Notes: generated from the letters alone by a model not told the origin. DNA of 64,000 bases from Terrimonas ferruginea DSM 30193 (GCF_000425585.1 NZ_AUDS01000009.1:89708-153707), one strand, 5' to 3'. Positions 44,835 to 53,850 are shown, numbered from the stretch's first letter. Translations and numbers: made by a program.

Positions 44835-46559
44835 ATGGATACAGCTATTCAGGCAAAAATCAATACCTGGCTGACAGGAAGTTTTGACGAAGACACCCGG
44901 CAGGAAATCAAAAAACTGCAACAGGAAAACGAAACAGATCTGGCTGATGCTTTCTATCGCAACCTGGAGTTTGGTACCGGCGGTCTAAGAGGTATCATGG
45001 GCGTGGGCACCAACCGTATGAACAAATACACCGTGGGCATGGCCACACAGGGATATGCCAATTACCTCAAACAAAGTTTTCCCGGTGAGGTGAAGGTGGC
45101 TATTGCACATGACAGCCGCAACAACAGCCGTTTTTTTGCTGAAACAACTGCCGGCGTATTCGCTGCCAATGGCATCAAAGTTTACCTTTTCGAAAGTCTG
45201 CGTCCTACTCCGGAACTTTCCTTTGCCATCCGTCACCTTGGCTGCCAGGGAGGCGTTGTGTGCACGGCATCGCACAACCCGAAAGAATACAACGGTTATA
45301 AAGCTTATTGGAATGATGGTGCGCAACTGGTGCCACCGCATGATAAAAATGTAATCAAAGAAGTAGAGAAAATTTCATCGGTAGACGAAGTGAAGTTTAC
45401 CGGGGGAGAAGAAAATATTACGCTCATCGGCCGGGAAATCGATGAAGCCTATATGGACATGGTAAAAGGGTTGAGCGTATATCCCGATGTGATCGCGCGT
45501 CAGCACGACCTGAAGATCGTGTATACGCCCATTCACGGAACGGGCATCAAACTCGTTCCCGAGGTATTACAACGTTTTGGTTTTACCAACGTAACGATTG
45601 TAGAGGAACAAGCGGAACCCAATGGCAATTTCCCGACCGTGGCTTATCCGAATCCGGAGGAAAAAGAAACCATGAGCATCGGGCTTAAAAAAGCCGAGTC
45701 ACTCGATGCGGATATTCTGCTTGGTACCGATCCCGATGCAGACCGCGTAGGTATTGGCATTCGTGATAATCACGGCAAATGGGTGCTGATGAATGGTAAC
45801 CAAACAGCCGTGCTCGCATTCAACTACCTGATCGAAGCGCGCCGCACCAAAGGCATTGCGCAGCCGAATGATATGGTGATCACCACCATCGTAACCACCG
45901 GGATGATCGATGAAATAGCCGCCGCCAATAAAGTGGCCTGTTATCGTGTGCTGACCGGTTTCAAATGGATCGCCGAAATGATCCGTGAGAAAGAAGGAAA
46001 AGAAAATTATATCGTAGGCGGCGAAGAGAGTTTTGGTCTGATGATCGGTGACAAAATCCGTGACAAAGATGCCGTAAGTGCAGTTGCATTACTTTGTGAA
46101 ATGGCGGCTTATGAAAAAGAAAAAGGGCGTTCACTATTCGATAAGCTGATCGAACTGTATATCCAGCACGGTTTCTATAAAGAAGACCTTATTTCCATTA
46201 CAAAAAAAGGAATGGATGGTCAGCAGCAGATAGCCGCGATGATGGAAGCTTTCCGCGCACAGCCTCCACAGACGATCAACGGATCACCTGTGGTGAAGCT
46301 GCTCGACTATGAATTGCAGCAAGGTAAAAATCTGCAGACCGGCGAAACATGGCCGATCACTTTACCCAAATCAAACGTATTGCAGTTCATCCTGGAAGAC
46401 GGCAGCATCATCTCTGCACGCCCGAGCGGCACCGAACCCAAGATCAAATTCTATTTCAGTATTAAAGAAAAACTGGAAAATGCGGCTGATTTTGATAAGG
46501 TAAATGCACAGCTTGATGAAAAGATCAAGGCGATAGTGAAGGATATGAAGCTGGGGTAA
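44835..46559 (+). CDS. Phosphoglucomutase/phosphomannomutase family protein
   Basis: 574 residues, typical of the bacterial alpha-D-phosphohexomutase (PgcA/PGM2-like) group. It interconverts hexose 1- and 6-phosphates. Landmarks: TGGLRG (48-53), the phosphoserine loop TASHNPKEYNGYK with Ser146, the metal site DPDADRVG (299-306), GGEESFG (about 396) and the phosphate-binding RPSGTEPKIKFY near the C-terminus. Glucose-1-phosphate supply for polysaccharides is the likely job; mannose or ribose phosphate as substrate cannot be excluded. Single gene with a good terminator at 46597. Confidence 0.92.
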   Translation: MDTAIQAKINTWLTGSFDEDTRQEIKKLQQENETDLADAFYRNLEFGTGGLRGIMGVGTNRMNKYTVGMATQGYANYLKQSFPGEVKVAIAHDSRNNSRFFAETTAGVFAANGIKVYLFESLRPTPELSFAIRHLGCQGGVVCTASHNPKEYNGYKAYWNDGAQLVPPHDKNVIKEVEKISSVDEVKFTGGEENITLIGREIDEAYMDMVKGLSVYPDVIARQHDLKIVYTPIHGTGIKLVPEVLQRFGFTNVTIVEEQAEPNGNFPTVAYPNPEEKETMSIGLKKAESLDADILLGTDPDADRVGIGIRDNHGKWVLMNGNQTAVLAFNYLIEARRTKGIAQPNDMVITTIVTTGMIDEIAAANKVACYRVLTGFKWIAEMIREKEGKENYIVGGEESFGLMIGDKIRDKDAVSAVALLCEMAAYEKEKGRSLFDKLIELYIQHGFYKEDLISITKKGMDGQQQIAAMMEAFRAQPPQTINGSPVVKLLDYELQQGKNLQTGETWPITLPKSNVLQFILEDGSIISARPSGTEPKIKFYFSIKEKLENAADFDKVNAQLDEKIKAIVKDMKLG

Positions 46560-46572
46560 GGAGTATAAGTTT

Positions 46573-46588
46573 AAACAGCCGTAATAAG
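46573..46588 (+). repeat. AAACAGCCGTAATAAG repeat motif
   Basis: A 16-base exact match to the minus strand of 32611-32626, where it encodes the last codons of another gene. A third, diverged copy is at 47951-47965 (inverted). Confidence 0.8.
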
Positions 46589-46596
46589 TTATAAGT

Positions 46597-46629
46597 AAAA
46601 AGCGCAAGCCGTTGGCTATGCGCTTTTTT
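46597..46629 (+). terminator. Intrinsic terminator
   Basis: AAAAGCGCA/TGCGCTTTT with an inner AGCC/GGCT pairing, followed by T residues, 38 bases after the phosphohexomutase stop. Confidence 0.85.
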
Positions 46630-46700
46630 ATTGACAACTTGGAATTCACATCGTCAAATCATCAAATTTTCAAATTATCAAATTAACTTCGCGTTCTGCT

Positions 46701-47357
46701 ATGAGACCTACAGAAGATGGATATCGCCACAAAGGATTACGTAAGAAACTTGTTGACATAATTGCAGCGAAGGGTATAACCGATGAAAATGTTTTAGCTG
46801 CCATAGGCCGTGTACCACGGCACTTTTTCCTCGACTCGGCTTTTGATGAACTGGCATACGACGACCGTGCATTTCCGATAGGAGAAGGGCAGACCATTTC
46901 GCAGCCCTACACGGTAGCTTATCAAAGTCAGTTGCTGGCGTTAAAACCATTGATGAAAGTGCTGGAGATTGGTACCGGCAGCGCTTATCAGGCCGTTATC
47001 CTGGCAGAACTCGGCGCTAAAGTATTTACCATCGAACGGCAAAAAGCCCTGTTTGACTCCAACAAACAATTTGCGTTGCTCCGCAAATATCCTGCGATTA
47101 AATTCTTTTACGGCGACGGCTATCAGGGACTTCCTACTTACGGACCTTTTGATCGCGTGATCATCACGGCTGCTGCGCCTGACATTCCTCAAAAACTTTT
47201 ACAACAACTTCGTCCGGGTGGCATGATGGTGATTCCCGTTGGAGAAGGAGAGGTGCAACAGATGCGCCGCCTCACCAAGAAAGAAGACGGATCGTATACC
47301 GAAGAACGATTTGCCGATTTTTCTTTTGTACCGATGCTGAGTGGTACTAATAAGTGA
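46701..47357 (+). CDS. pcm: Protein-L-isoaspartate O-methyltransferase
   Basis: 218 residues. It repairs damaged proteins by methylating L-isoaspartyl residues with S-adenosylmethionine. Marks are VPRHFFLDSAFDELAYDDRAFPIGEGQTISQPYTVA (family signature), the SAM-binding LEIGTGSAYQAVILAEL (motif I), FDRVIITAAAPDIPQ and LRPGGMMVIPVG. TAACTTCG just upstream (46684-46691) is one base off the -7 box. The last about 45 bases of the gene (DFSFVPMLSGTNK-stop) are repeated three more times downstream together with the adjoining heptamers (see 47311-47905). Confidence 0.93.
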   Translation: MRPTEDGYRHKGLRKKLVDIIAAKGITDENVLAAIGRVPRHFFLDSAFDELAYDDRAFPIGEGQTISQPYTVAYQSQLLALKPLMKVLEIGTGSAYQAVILAELGAKVFTIERQKALFDSNKQFALLRKYPAIKFFYGDGYQGLPTYGPFDRVIITAAAPDIPQKLLQQLRPGGMMVIPVGEGEVQQMRRLTKKEDGSYTEERFADFSFVPMLSGTNK

Positions 47358-47905
47358 AATCGTGAATCGTGAATGGTCAATCGTGAATGGTCAATCGTCA
47401 ATAGGCGAATATCTTCGCCTTAATCCGTTTGCATCTTTGCGTGAAAAGCAGCAGGGTTCACGCAAAGGGGTACCAGGAGCAAGGACGCAAAGAAGCGATT
47501 ACTTGCCGATTTTCTTTTGTACCGATGCTGAGTGGTACTAATAAGTGAAATCGTGAATCGTGAATGGTCAATCGTGAATGGTCAATCGTCAATAGGCGAA
47601 TATCTTCGCCTTAATCCGTTTGCATCTTTGCGTGAAAAGCAGCAGGGTTCACGCAAAGGCACATAAGGAGCAAGGACGCAAAGAAGCGATTACTTGCCGA
47701 TTTTCTTTTGTACCGATGCTGAGTGGTACTAATAAGTGAAATCGTGAATCGTGAATGGTCAATCGTCAATAGGCGAATATCTTTGCGGCTTAATCCCTTT
47801 GCATCTTTGCGTGAAAAGCGGCAGGGTTCACGCAAAGGCACTTAAGGAGCCAGGACGCAAAGAAGCGAATACTCGCCGATTTTCTTTTGTACCGATGCTG
47901 AATGC
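47311..47905. repeat. Tandem ~190-base repeat containing the 3' end of pcm, 3 full units plus a partial fourth
   Basis: The pcm end (TTGCCGAT..ACTAATAAG) starts at 47311, 47503 and 47694, with a shortened copy at 47873: periods of 192, 191 and 179. Each unit also has a heptamer array (TCGTGAA/TGGTCAA) and a hairpin CTTTGCGTGAA..TTCACGCAAAG. Unit 3 lacks exactly 14 bases, that is two heptamers, compared with units 1 and 2. The copies keep the pcm frame and stop codon but have no start, so they are dead gene fragments. Confidence 0.92.
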
Positions 47906-47970
47906 CTTTACGACCTTGTTACTTAATACTTATCACTTAATACTTATTACTTAATACGGCTGTTTGACTT
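47906..47970. repeat. Heptamer array (CTTATTA/CTTAATA type)
   Basis: ACTTAAT, ACTTATC, ACTTAAT, ACTTATT, ACTTAAT units follow each other, ending in CGGCTGTTT (inverse of the AAACAGCCG motif). Confidence 0.8.
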
Positions 47971-47979
47971 AAAACCAGA

Positions 47980-48012
47980 AAAAAAGGCGTAAAGCAAAAT
48001 GCCTTACGCCTT
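47980..48012 (-). terminator. Intrinsic terminator of lpdA
   Basis: AAGGCGTAA...TTACGCCTT stem with an inner GCA/TGC pairing; on the minus strand it is followed by a T run (A run on plus 47979-47985). Confidence 0.8.
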
Positions 48013-48035
48013 AAACCTTTTATCTTATACCTTCC

Positions 48036-49436
48036 TTACAGGTGAATTGCTTCACCGTATGCCACTTCAATGGCGTCTTTCACGCTTTCGCTGATAGTGG
48101 GGTGCGGATGAATGCTGTTAAGCACTTCGTGGTAGGTTGTCTCCAACTTGCGCGCAGTTACCGTTTGTGCAATGATCTCGGTTACGTTGTAGCCGATGGC
48201 ATGTGTACCCAGCCATTCGCCGTATTTGGCATCGAAGATCACTTTGATAAATCCTTCTGCGTGACCTGCCGCAGATGCTTTACCGGATGCACTCAGCGGG
48301 AACTTGCCCACTTTGATTTCATAACCGGCATCGCGGGCCTGCTTCTCTGTGAACCCAACTGAAGCAATCTCGGGATAGCAATATGTACAACCCGGAACGT
48401 TGCCGTAATCGAGCGGCTCGGGCTGGTGATTGTATTTTTTCTCTGCATGCGCAATAGCTTCAACGCAGATGATGCCTTCTTTAGAAGCAACGTGCGCCAA
48501 CGCCTGGCCAGGAACACAGTCACCGATCGCATAGATGCCGGGTACGCTTGTCTGATAGTATTTATCCACGGTGATTCGGCCTTTGTCCGTTTTCACGCCG
48601 GTTTCTTCCAGACCAATGCCTTCGATGTTGGCAGATACGCCTACTGCACTCAGCAATATGTCGGCTTCCAGCACCACTTCTCCGTCGGCAGTTTTCACTT
48701 TTGCTTTTACACCCTCACCGGATGTATCAACAGAAGTTACTTCGCTGTTGGTGAGAATATCGATGCCTTGTTTTTTGAAATTCTTTTCGAGTTCTTTTGA
48801 TACGTCCTCATCTTCCACCGGCACTACGCGCGGGAGGAATTCAACTACGGTCACTTTGGTGCCGATGCTGTTGTAGAAATATCCGAACTCAACACCGATG
48901 GCGCCCGAGCCCACCACGATGATGCTCTTGGGCTGTACAGGCAGCGACATGGCTTCACGGTAACCGATCACTTTCTTACCGTCCTGTTTGAGGGCTGGCA
49001 ATTCGCGGCTTCTGCCGCCGGTAGCGATGATGATATATTTACCTTCAACGATCTGCTTCTGACCGTCTTTTTCTACTTCCAATTTTCCTTTGCCAACCAG
49101 TTTGCCGAAGCCCATGATCACGTCGATCTTGTTCTTCTTCATCAGGAACTGCACACCTTTGCTCATTTTGTCGGCCACACCACGGCTGCGCTTGATGATG
49201 GCGTCGAAACGCGGGGTACCGGTAGCTTCTATACCGAAAGCTTCCGCATGACGGATATCATTGGCTACCTGGGCACTTTTCAGCAGGGCCTTGGTAGGGA
49301 TACAGCCCCAGTTCAGGCAAATGCCTCCCAGGCTCTCTTTTTCGATAATAGCTGTTTTAAAGCCTAACTGTGAAGCACGGATAGCTGCCACATAACCTCC
49401 GGGACCGCTGCCGAGCACTACTACATCGTATGCCAT
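48036..49436 (-). CDS. lpdA: Dihydrolipoyl dehydrogenase
   Basis: 466 residues from the ATG at 49436 (MAYDVVVLGSGPGGYVAA). A longer frame to 49550 would add 38 residues before the FAD-binding start and overlap the divergent gene region. E3 component of pyruvate and 2-oxoglutarate dehydrogenase complexes and of glycine cleavage: it re-oxidises dihydrolipoyl groups with NAD+. FAD motif GSGPGG (9-14), redox disulfide Cys40/Cys45 (GGICLNWGCIPTK), NAD motif VVGSGAIGVEFG, and the C-terminal HPHPTISE with the catalytic His. No E1/E2 genes are adjacent, which is common. The terminator lies 24 bases downstream. Confidence 0.96.
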   Translation of the reverse strand: MAYDVVVLGSGPGGYVAAIRASQLGFKTAIIEKESLGGICLNWGCIPTKALLKSAQVANDIRHAEAFGIEATGTPRFDAIIKRSRGVADKMSKGVQFLMKKNKIDVIMGFGKLVGKGKLEVEKDGQKQIVEGKYIIIATGGRSRELPALKQDGKKVIGYREAMSLPVQPKSIIVVGSGAIGVEFGYFYNSIGTKVTVVEFLPRVVPVEDEDVSKELEKNFKKQGIDILTNSEVTSVDTSGEGVKAKVKTADGEVVLEADILLSAVGVSANIEGIGLEETGVKTDKGRITVDKYYQTSVPGIYAIGDCVPGQALAHVASKEGIICVEAIAHAEKKYNHQPEPLDYGNVPGCTYCYPEIASVGFTEKQARDAGYEIKVGKFPLSASGKASAAGHAEGFIKVIFDAKYGEWLGTHAIGYNVTEIIAQTVTARKLETTYHEVLNSIHPHPTISESVKDAIEVAYGEAIHL

Positions 49437-49658
49437 ATTATCTTGATTGATTTTTAAATGAATGAAGCTGATCAGTATGCGCAGCGAAGTTATTTTAAAA
49501 CAACCAATTGGGCAAAAAAGGCGTCCCGCAGCCACGGAAGCCAGTCCCAATGCGGAAATTCCCGGTTTTTACTACCGGTTTTTTCCGTTTATAGACATAC
49601 AACCACGAAAAAAAGGAACAGATTGCATGATATTGAATATCTTGTAGCCTCTTTCTGC

Positions 49659-52085
49659 ATGCGTAACGTCCTTTTTCTAATAGCACTGTTCCTCACAGGC
49701 ATGGGAGAATTGTCTGCCCAGGATGAGCGAACAATCCGTATTCAGGTCCGGTTATCAGGACAAACGGCTATGGCTGACGTTACCGTTGCATTACTGAAAA
49801 AAGATTCTTCCCTTTTCCGCACCGCAATCACCCCCGCCGATGGCAAAGTTGCCTTCGTCGTTCCGCACGGCCATGATTACCTCGTGCAGGTCAGCCGCGT
49901 AGGTTTTATTACCCGCGTGCAGCCCGTTCCGTCACGGGAAGACGAGGATGAGCATGTTATCGTGCACCTCGATACCGCCGCTACACTGCTAGACGGTGTT
50001 ACTGTGCGCGCACCCATACGCCCTTTTGTACAGGTATTGCCCGATAAAACAATCGTAAACGTGGAAGCCGGAGTGACCAACGCGGGCGCCTCCGCACTCG
50101 AAGTGCTCGAACGCTCACCCGGCGTAACCATCGATCGCAACGGACAGATCAGCCTCAAAGGACGACCGCAGGTATTGATATTGATCGATGGTAAACAAAC
50201 CCAATTGGCCGGCACCGATCTGCAAAACCTCCTGGCGGGTATGAATGCCTCGCAGATCGCAGAAATCGAACTGATGGACATGCCGCCTGCGCGCTACGAT
50301 GCCGCCGGCAATGCCGGCATCATCAATATCAAAACGAAAAAGAACCGGCAAAAAGGCTTCAATGGTTCACTCAACGCAGGTGTTGCGCAGGGACGTTATC
50401 CCAAATACAACAAGAGCCTGATGCTGAATTATTACCGGGGAAAAGTGAACACCTTCTTTAATTACAGTTTCAATACCGCAGAATATATCACGGACCTCTA
50501 CGCTTTACGTACCTATTACCGGCCCGACGGCTCCGTGTCTTCCTACCTGGAACAGCCTTATTTTACCAAAGGTTTTGGCAATACCCATACCATTCGCACC
50601 GGTATGGATTATACCGTCAATACGCGTACGTCAATGGGTGTGACACTGACGGGCACTTCGCTGAAACGCGACGCGCGCGGCCGCGCCACAGCTTTTTGGA
50701 TGAATGACATGTTCCAGGCCGATTCAACCATCGTTACCGAAAGCCACAATACGCACAGGCTGAAGCAGGGTGGCGTGAGCGCCAATTTTCGTCATGCTTT
50801 CAGCGCCAGCCGCGAACTGACCGCTGATGTGGAATGGGTAGGCTATTCGATCCGCGGGCGGCAGAATTTTGAAAACCGCAAGATCATGCCCGCCGGCAAC
50901 ATCGATGCCTCAACCGGCGACATCCCCTCATCGATCGGCATCTTCTCCGCCCGCACCGACTACAAACAGACCACCCGGCATTGGGTATGGGAGACGGGCC
51001 TGAAAACTTCGCGCGTTAATACCGATAATGAGGCTTCTTACCTGATGCTGCAGGGCGGCAATTGGGTGCCCGATTTCGGAAAGAGCAATCACTTTCTATA
51101 CCGGGAAAACATTCATGCCGCATACTCAAGCCTTGCCTATAATAAAAACAAGTGGAATGTACAGGGAGGACTTCGTTATGAATACACCACTTACCGGGCA
51201 AAACAACTGGGCAACCAGGTAAATCCGGATTCAACATTTGACCGTACTTACCACAGTCTTTTCCCTACAGTGTTTGCTTCATACCGGGCCGATTCACTGC
51301 ATCAGTTCAGCATCAGCGGCGGCCGGCGTATAGACCGGCCGGTATTTCAGAAACTCAATCCGTTTGTATTCATTATTAATAAGTACACCTATCAGCAGGG
51401 CAATCCGTTTTTACTGCCGCAATACACCTGGAACATTGAATTATCGCACACGTATCGCGGGATGCTGACAACGGGTGTTAATTATAGTTTCTCCAACGAT
51501 TATTTTTCGCAGATTTTCCTGACGGATCCGGCTACCGGCACTATTTCCTACACCGATGGCAATGTGGGACGGATGCAGAACCTCGGCGTTTCCGTTGGTT
51601 TGCAGGTATCGCCTGTACGCTGGTGGAGTTTGTCAACGCAGGCGGATTATAATCACAAGCGCATCGCCGGTTATGTCGGAGCTGATTACTATGCACGGTC
51701 CATCAACCAACTCAGCATAAGCATGAATAACCAACTGCAGTTCGCAGACGGTTGGACGGGGGAGTTGAGCGGCTTTTACATTACCCGTAATCAGAACGAC
51801 CTGCAGGAAGTGTTAAACCCTACAGGGCAGCTATCTGCGGGCATTGCCCGGCAGTTATGGGGAAAAAGAGCGGTAGTACGCCTGACGGCCCGTGATATTT
51901 TCTATACCCAGATCATGGCGGGGCAGAGCTATTTCAGCCGCAGCGAAGAATACTTCAAACTCAAGCGCGATACCCGCGTATTCACCCTTTCCTTCACCTG
52001 GCGTTTCGGCCAGTCTGTGCAATCACAGCGCGAGTCCTCCGGCGCGGCAAGCGACGAGATCAACCGCGTTGGTTCAGGTAATTAG
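49659..52085 (+). CDS. TonB-dependent-receptor-like outer-membrane beta-barrel protein
   Basis: 808 residues from the ATG at 49659, which starts the signal peptide MRNVLFLIALFLTGMGELSAQ; the frame remains open upstream without a better start. Residues about 25-105 form a carboxypeptidase-regulatory-like beta-sandwich. The plug-like domain follows (about 115-215: VLPDKTIVNVEAG, LEVLERSPGVTIDRNGQISLKG, VLILIDGKQT). The rest is a large barrel (OMP_b-brl_3 type) with a tail rich in aromatic strands. There is no SusD partner, and no TonB box was recognised, so it may import small molecules or act in signalling rather than polysaccharide uptake. Monocistronic. Confidence 0.88.
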   Translation: MRNVLFLIALFLTGMGELSAQDERTIRIQVRLSGQTAMADVTVALLKKDSSLFRTAITPADGKVAFVVPHGHDYLVQVSRVGFITRVQPVPSREDEDEHVIVHLDTAATLLDGVTVRAPIRPFVQVLPDKTIVNVEAGVTNAGASALEVLERSPGVTIDRNGQISLKGRPQVLILIDGKQTQLAGTDLQNLLAGMNASQIAEIELMDMPPARYDAAGNAGIINIKTKKNRQKGFNGSLNAGVAQGRYPKYNKSLMLNYYRGKVNTFFNYSFNTAEYITDLYALRTYYRPDGSVSSYLEQPYFTKGFGNTHTIRTGMDYTVNTRTSMGVTLTGTSLKRDARGRATAFWMNDMFQADSTIVTESHNTHRLKQGGVSANFRHAFSASRELTADVEWVGYSIRGRQNFENRKIMPAGNIDASTGDIPSSIGIFSARTDYKQTTRHWVWETGLKTSRVNTDNEASYLMLQGGNWVPDFGKSNHFLYRENIHAAYSSLAYNKNKWNVQGGLRYEYTTYRAKQLGNQVNPDSTFDRTYHSLFPTVFASYRADSLHQFSISGGRRIDRPVFQKLNPFVFIINKYTYQQGNPFLLPQYTWNIELSHTYRGMLTTGVNYSFSNDYFSQIFLTDPATGTISYTDGNVGRMQNLGVSVGLQVSPVRWWSLSTQADYNHKRIAGYVGADYYARSINQLSISMNNQLQFADGWTGELSGFYITRNQNDLQEVLNPTGQLSAGIARQLWGKRAVVRLTARDIFYTQIMAGQSYFSRSEEYFKLKRDTRVFTLSFTWRFGQSVQSQRESSGAASDEINRVGSGN

Positions 52086-52390
52086 ACCCTTTTTTTTGTA
52101 GTGTAACGACTACATAATCGCCCGCAAAGCGACGACAAGCGATTGTGGCAATCCTCTATTTTTTCCGGCTCCTCCGCGACGTTACTTTGTATTCATAACT
52201 AAGGAAAACAAGCCACCATTTTTCGAACACCCTCGTTGTAAAAACCAAGTTTGTCCCTGGCTAACCTATGAACTTAAAGCACAGACAAGCCACCATCCAC
52301 CGTTAGGCTTTTTGCAGTCAGACTGTCTTCCAAAACGCAGTCTGACGAAGCAAGAAGCTTTTTTTATTGGATCATTAAAATGTTCGTCGT
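52086..52390 (+). other. Gene-free 305-base region with hairpins; candidate small RNA or leader
   Basis: It contains TGTAGT/ACTACA (52097-52114) and a perfect 9-bp inverted repeat GTCAGACTG/CAGTCTGAC (52317-52346), followed by AAGC/GCTT and a T run (52359-52365). It also holds a 12-base direct repeat ACAAGCCACCAT at 52208 and 52285. TTACTTTG (52182-52189) is one base off the -7 box. A transcript of about 170 bases ending at 52365, just before the next gene, is possible. Confidence 0.35.
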
Positions 52391-52780
52391 ATGGAAACCC
52401 TCTTTCAGCTTGCAGACCAGCTTGCCGGCAGTTTCCGCCCGGCAGCCCAGCGGTCGCACAGTTTATTCATCAATGAAATTCCGGCCGATCTTGATCTCGG
52501 GGCTAATCGCGAATGCCTGGCTCATGTGATCAGCGGCATGTTACAGACCGTCCTCAACCACAGTTCCCATGCTACCATCCGCATGAGAGCCCACCGCCAG
52601 AACGATGTTACCATCTTTTGTATGAAGGGCGTTTCCCCGTTCGCTCTTTCAGGTCCCGAACTGGCGCAAACCAGCCAGTTGGCGGGCTGCCTTGGCGGCA
52701 ATCTCTACCTTTCCGGCTCCCCGGGCGACAATCTGCATTTCTCCTTCTGTTACCCGAATGCAGGTAACTGGCCGGGTTAA
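52391..52780 (+). CDS. Small stand-alone degenerate HATPase-like protein, copy 1
   Basis: 129 residues, no signal or membrane segment. The order of elements follows the C-terminal ATPase domain of sensor kinases: an INEIPADLDLGANRECLAHVISGMLQTVLNHS helix in N-box position, a strand with VTIFCMKG, and a final GGNLYLSGSPGDNLHFSFCYP, like the kinase ending GG.L.LES.PG.G..F.F.LP. The DNGxG (G1) motif is missing, so ATP binding is doubtful. No phosphoacceptor domain is present. A similar small protein follows, then a full kinase and response regulator. Possibly a decoy or dimer partner of kinases; the function is unknown. Confidence 0.6.
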   Translation: METLFQLADQLAGSFRPAAQRSHSLFINEIPADLDLGANRECLAHVISGMLQTVLNHSSHATIRMRAHRQNDVTIFCMKGVSPFALSGPELAQTSQLAGCLGGNLYLSGSPGDNLHFSFCYPNAGNWPG

Positions 52781-52934
52781 ACTTCTTGTCGCCGATCAAA
52801 AATCCGTGTATGTTGTAGATTATCTTCTACAAAACTGTCGTTCCCATAGTTACAACATTCTCACACAGCCTTCTATTTCACAGGATAAAAAATGGCGTTT
52901 TTTTTGCGTATATGTTCACGAAACGAAAAACACC

Positions 52935-53348
52935 ATGACCTACCCTAATTCTGCGAAACCGGAAACAGTTAACCTGTATGACTATGCTAATCGCATTCTC
53001 GATGAATGCTGGCCGGGCGAAAGTCCCGAAAAAGCTTTGCTCCGGAACGAGATTCCCCGCGATCTGTGGATCGAACAACACACCGATACCGTTTGTCAGT
53101 GGATACAAACCCTGATTCAAAGTGTGGCTTCAGGGCCACTGCCCGGGGTTACCCGGCTGAGCGGTTCCCGACAGGGTGCTGATACCGTATTACGTGTGGA
53201 GCATCCGGGTGATAATCCGCCCTGCACCCGGCATTTCGACTGGCTGCGTCTCAATACCATCGCAGAACGGACAGGCGCCAAACTATACCTGGCATTTGAA
53301 GAGCCGGGACTTAACGTGATTTCATTTCGCATTCCCTCGGCTAACTAA
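52935..53348 (+). CDS. Small stand-alone degenerate HATPase-like protein, copy 2
   Basis: 137 residues from the ATG at 52935; the frame upstream to 52692 overlaps gene 1 and has a poor composition. It shares the plan of the preceding protein: LLRNEIPRDLWIEQHTDTVCQWIQTLIQS in N-box position, then a strand pair (VTRLSGSRQGADTVLRVE), and the kinase-like ending NTIAERTGAKLYLAFEEPGLNVISFRIP. The Asn of the N-box and the DNGxG loop are not recognisable. Paired with 52391, 154 bases apart; both probably precede the kinase in one transcript or share its regulation. Function unknown. Confidence 0.6.
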   Translation: MTYPNSAKPETVNLYDYANRILDECWPGESPEKALLRNEIPRDLWIEQHTDTVCQWIQTLIQSVASGPLPGVTRLSGSRQGADTVLRVEHPGDNPPCTRHFDWLRLNTIAERTGAKLYLAFEEPGLNVISFRIPSAN

Positions 53349-53388
53349 CCGACATAACATCTTTTTGCCCAATCAAAAAAATTCACTC

Positions 53389-53826
53389 ATGAGCCAGCAG
53401 AATTATACCAACCATGTCCGTTACTATGCACCACATCATTTTGTTTTCTATCCATTGTCACTGTTCATGCTGTGTATTTCCGTTTATGAATACTGGCATT
53501 CGGGTGGAACTAAAATCATGTGGCTCATCGTTGCTGCGGGAACGGGCATGCTGATATTCCTGTCGCTCATGCTTCGCCAGCATTATGCGCTGATGTTGCA
53601 GGACAGACTTGTACGCATGGAACTGCGCTGGCGGTATCACGTGTTGACGGGCAAAAGATTGGAAACACTCGAAAATCAACTGCGATTCAAACAGTTAGCG
53701 GCTTTGCGTTTCGCTTCTGACACAGAATTGCCGGCACTGGCAGACCGCGCAGTGGCCGAAAAACTCTCACCCGATCAGATCAAAAAGTCCATCCGCGAAT
53801 GGCAGCCCGACGATATGCGGGTTTAA
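53389..53826 (+). CDS. DUF6526 family membrane protein
   Basis: 145 residues from the ATG at 53389 (MSQQNYTNHVRYY). Two hydrophobic helices (about 18-38 and 46-64) are followed by a soluble C-terminal half (RLVRMELRWRYHVLTGKRLETLENQLRFKQLAALRFASD.., then LSPDQIKKSIREWQPD). The N-terminal HHFVFYP and the LRQHYALMLQDR segment match what I recall of DUF6526. No activity is known; inner-membrane location likely. The next promoter (53851) lies just after its stop. Confidence 0.78.
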   Translation: MSQQNYTNHVRYYAPHHFVFYPLSLFMLCISVYEYWHSGGTKIMWLIVAAGTGMLIFLSLMLRQHYALMLQDRLVRMELRWRYHVLTGKRLETLENQLRFKQLAALRFASDTELPALADRAVAEKLSPDQIKKSIREWQPDDMRV

Positions 53827-53850
53827 TAAGGGTTATCTTGTGTTTTGTTG

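Noticed and set aside
47311-47905. CRISPR array or transposon
   Set aside because: Units of about 190 bases contain the end of pcm and heptamers, with no unique spacers, inverted ends or transposase.
49458-49658. N-terminal extension of the TonB-receptor-like protein
   Set aside because: The extension has unlikely composition and would place about 67 residues before an obvious signal peptide.
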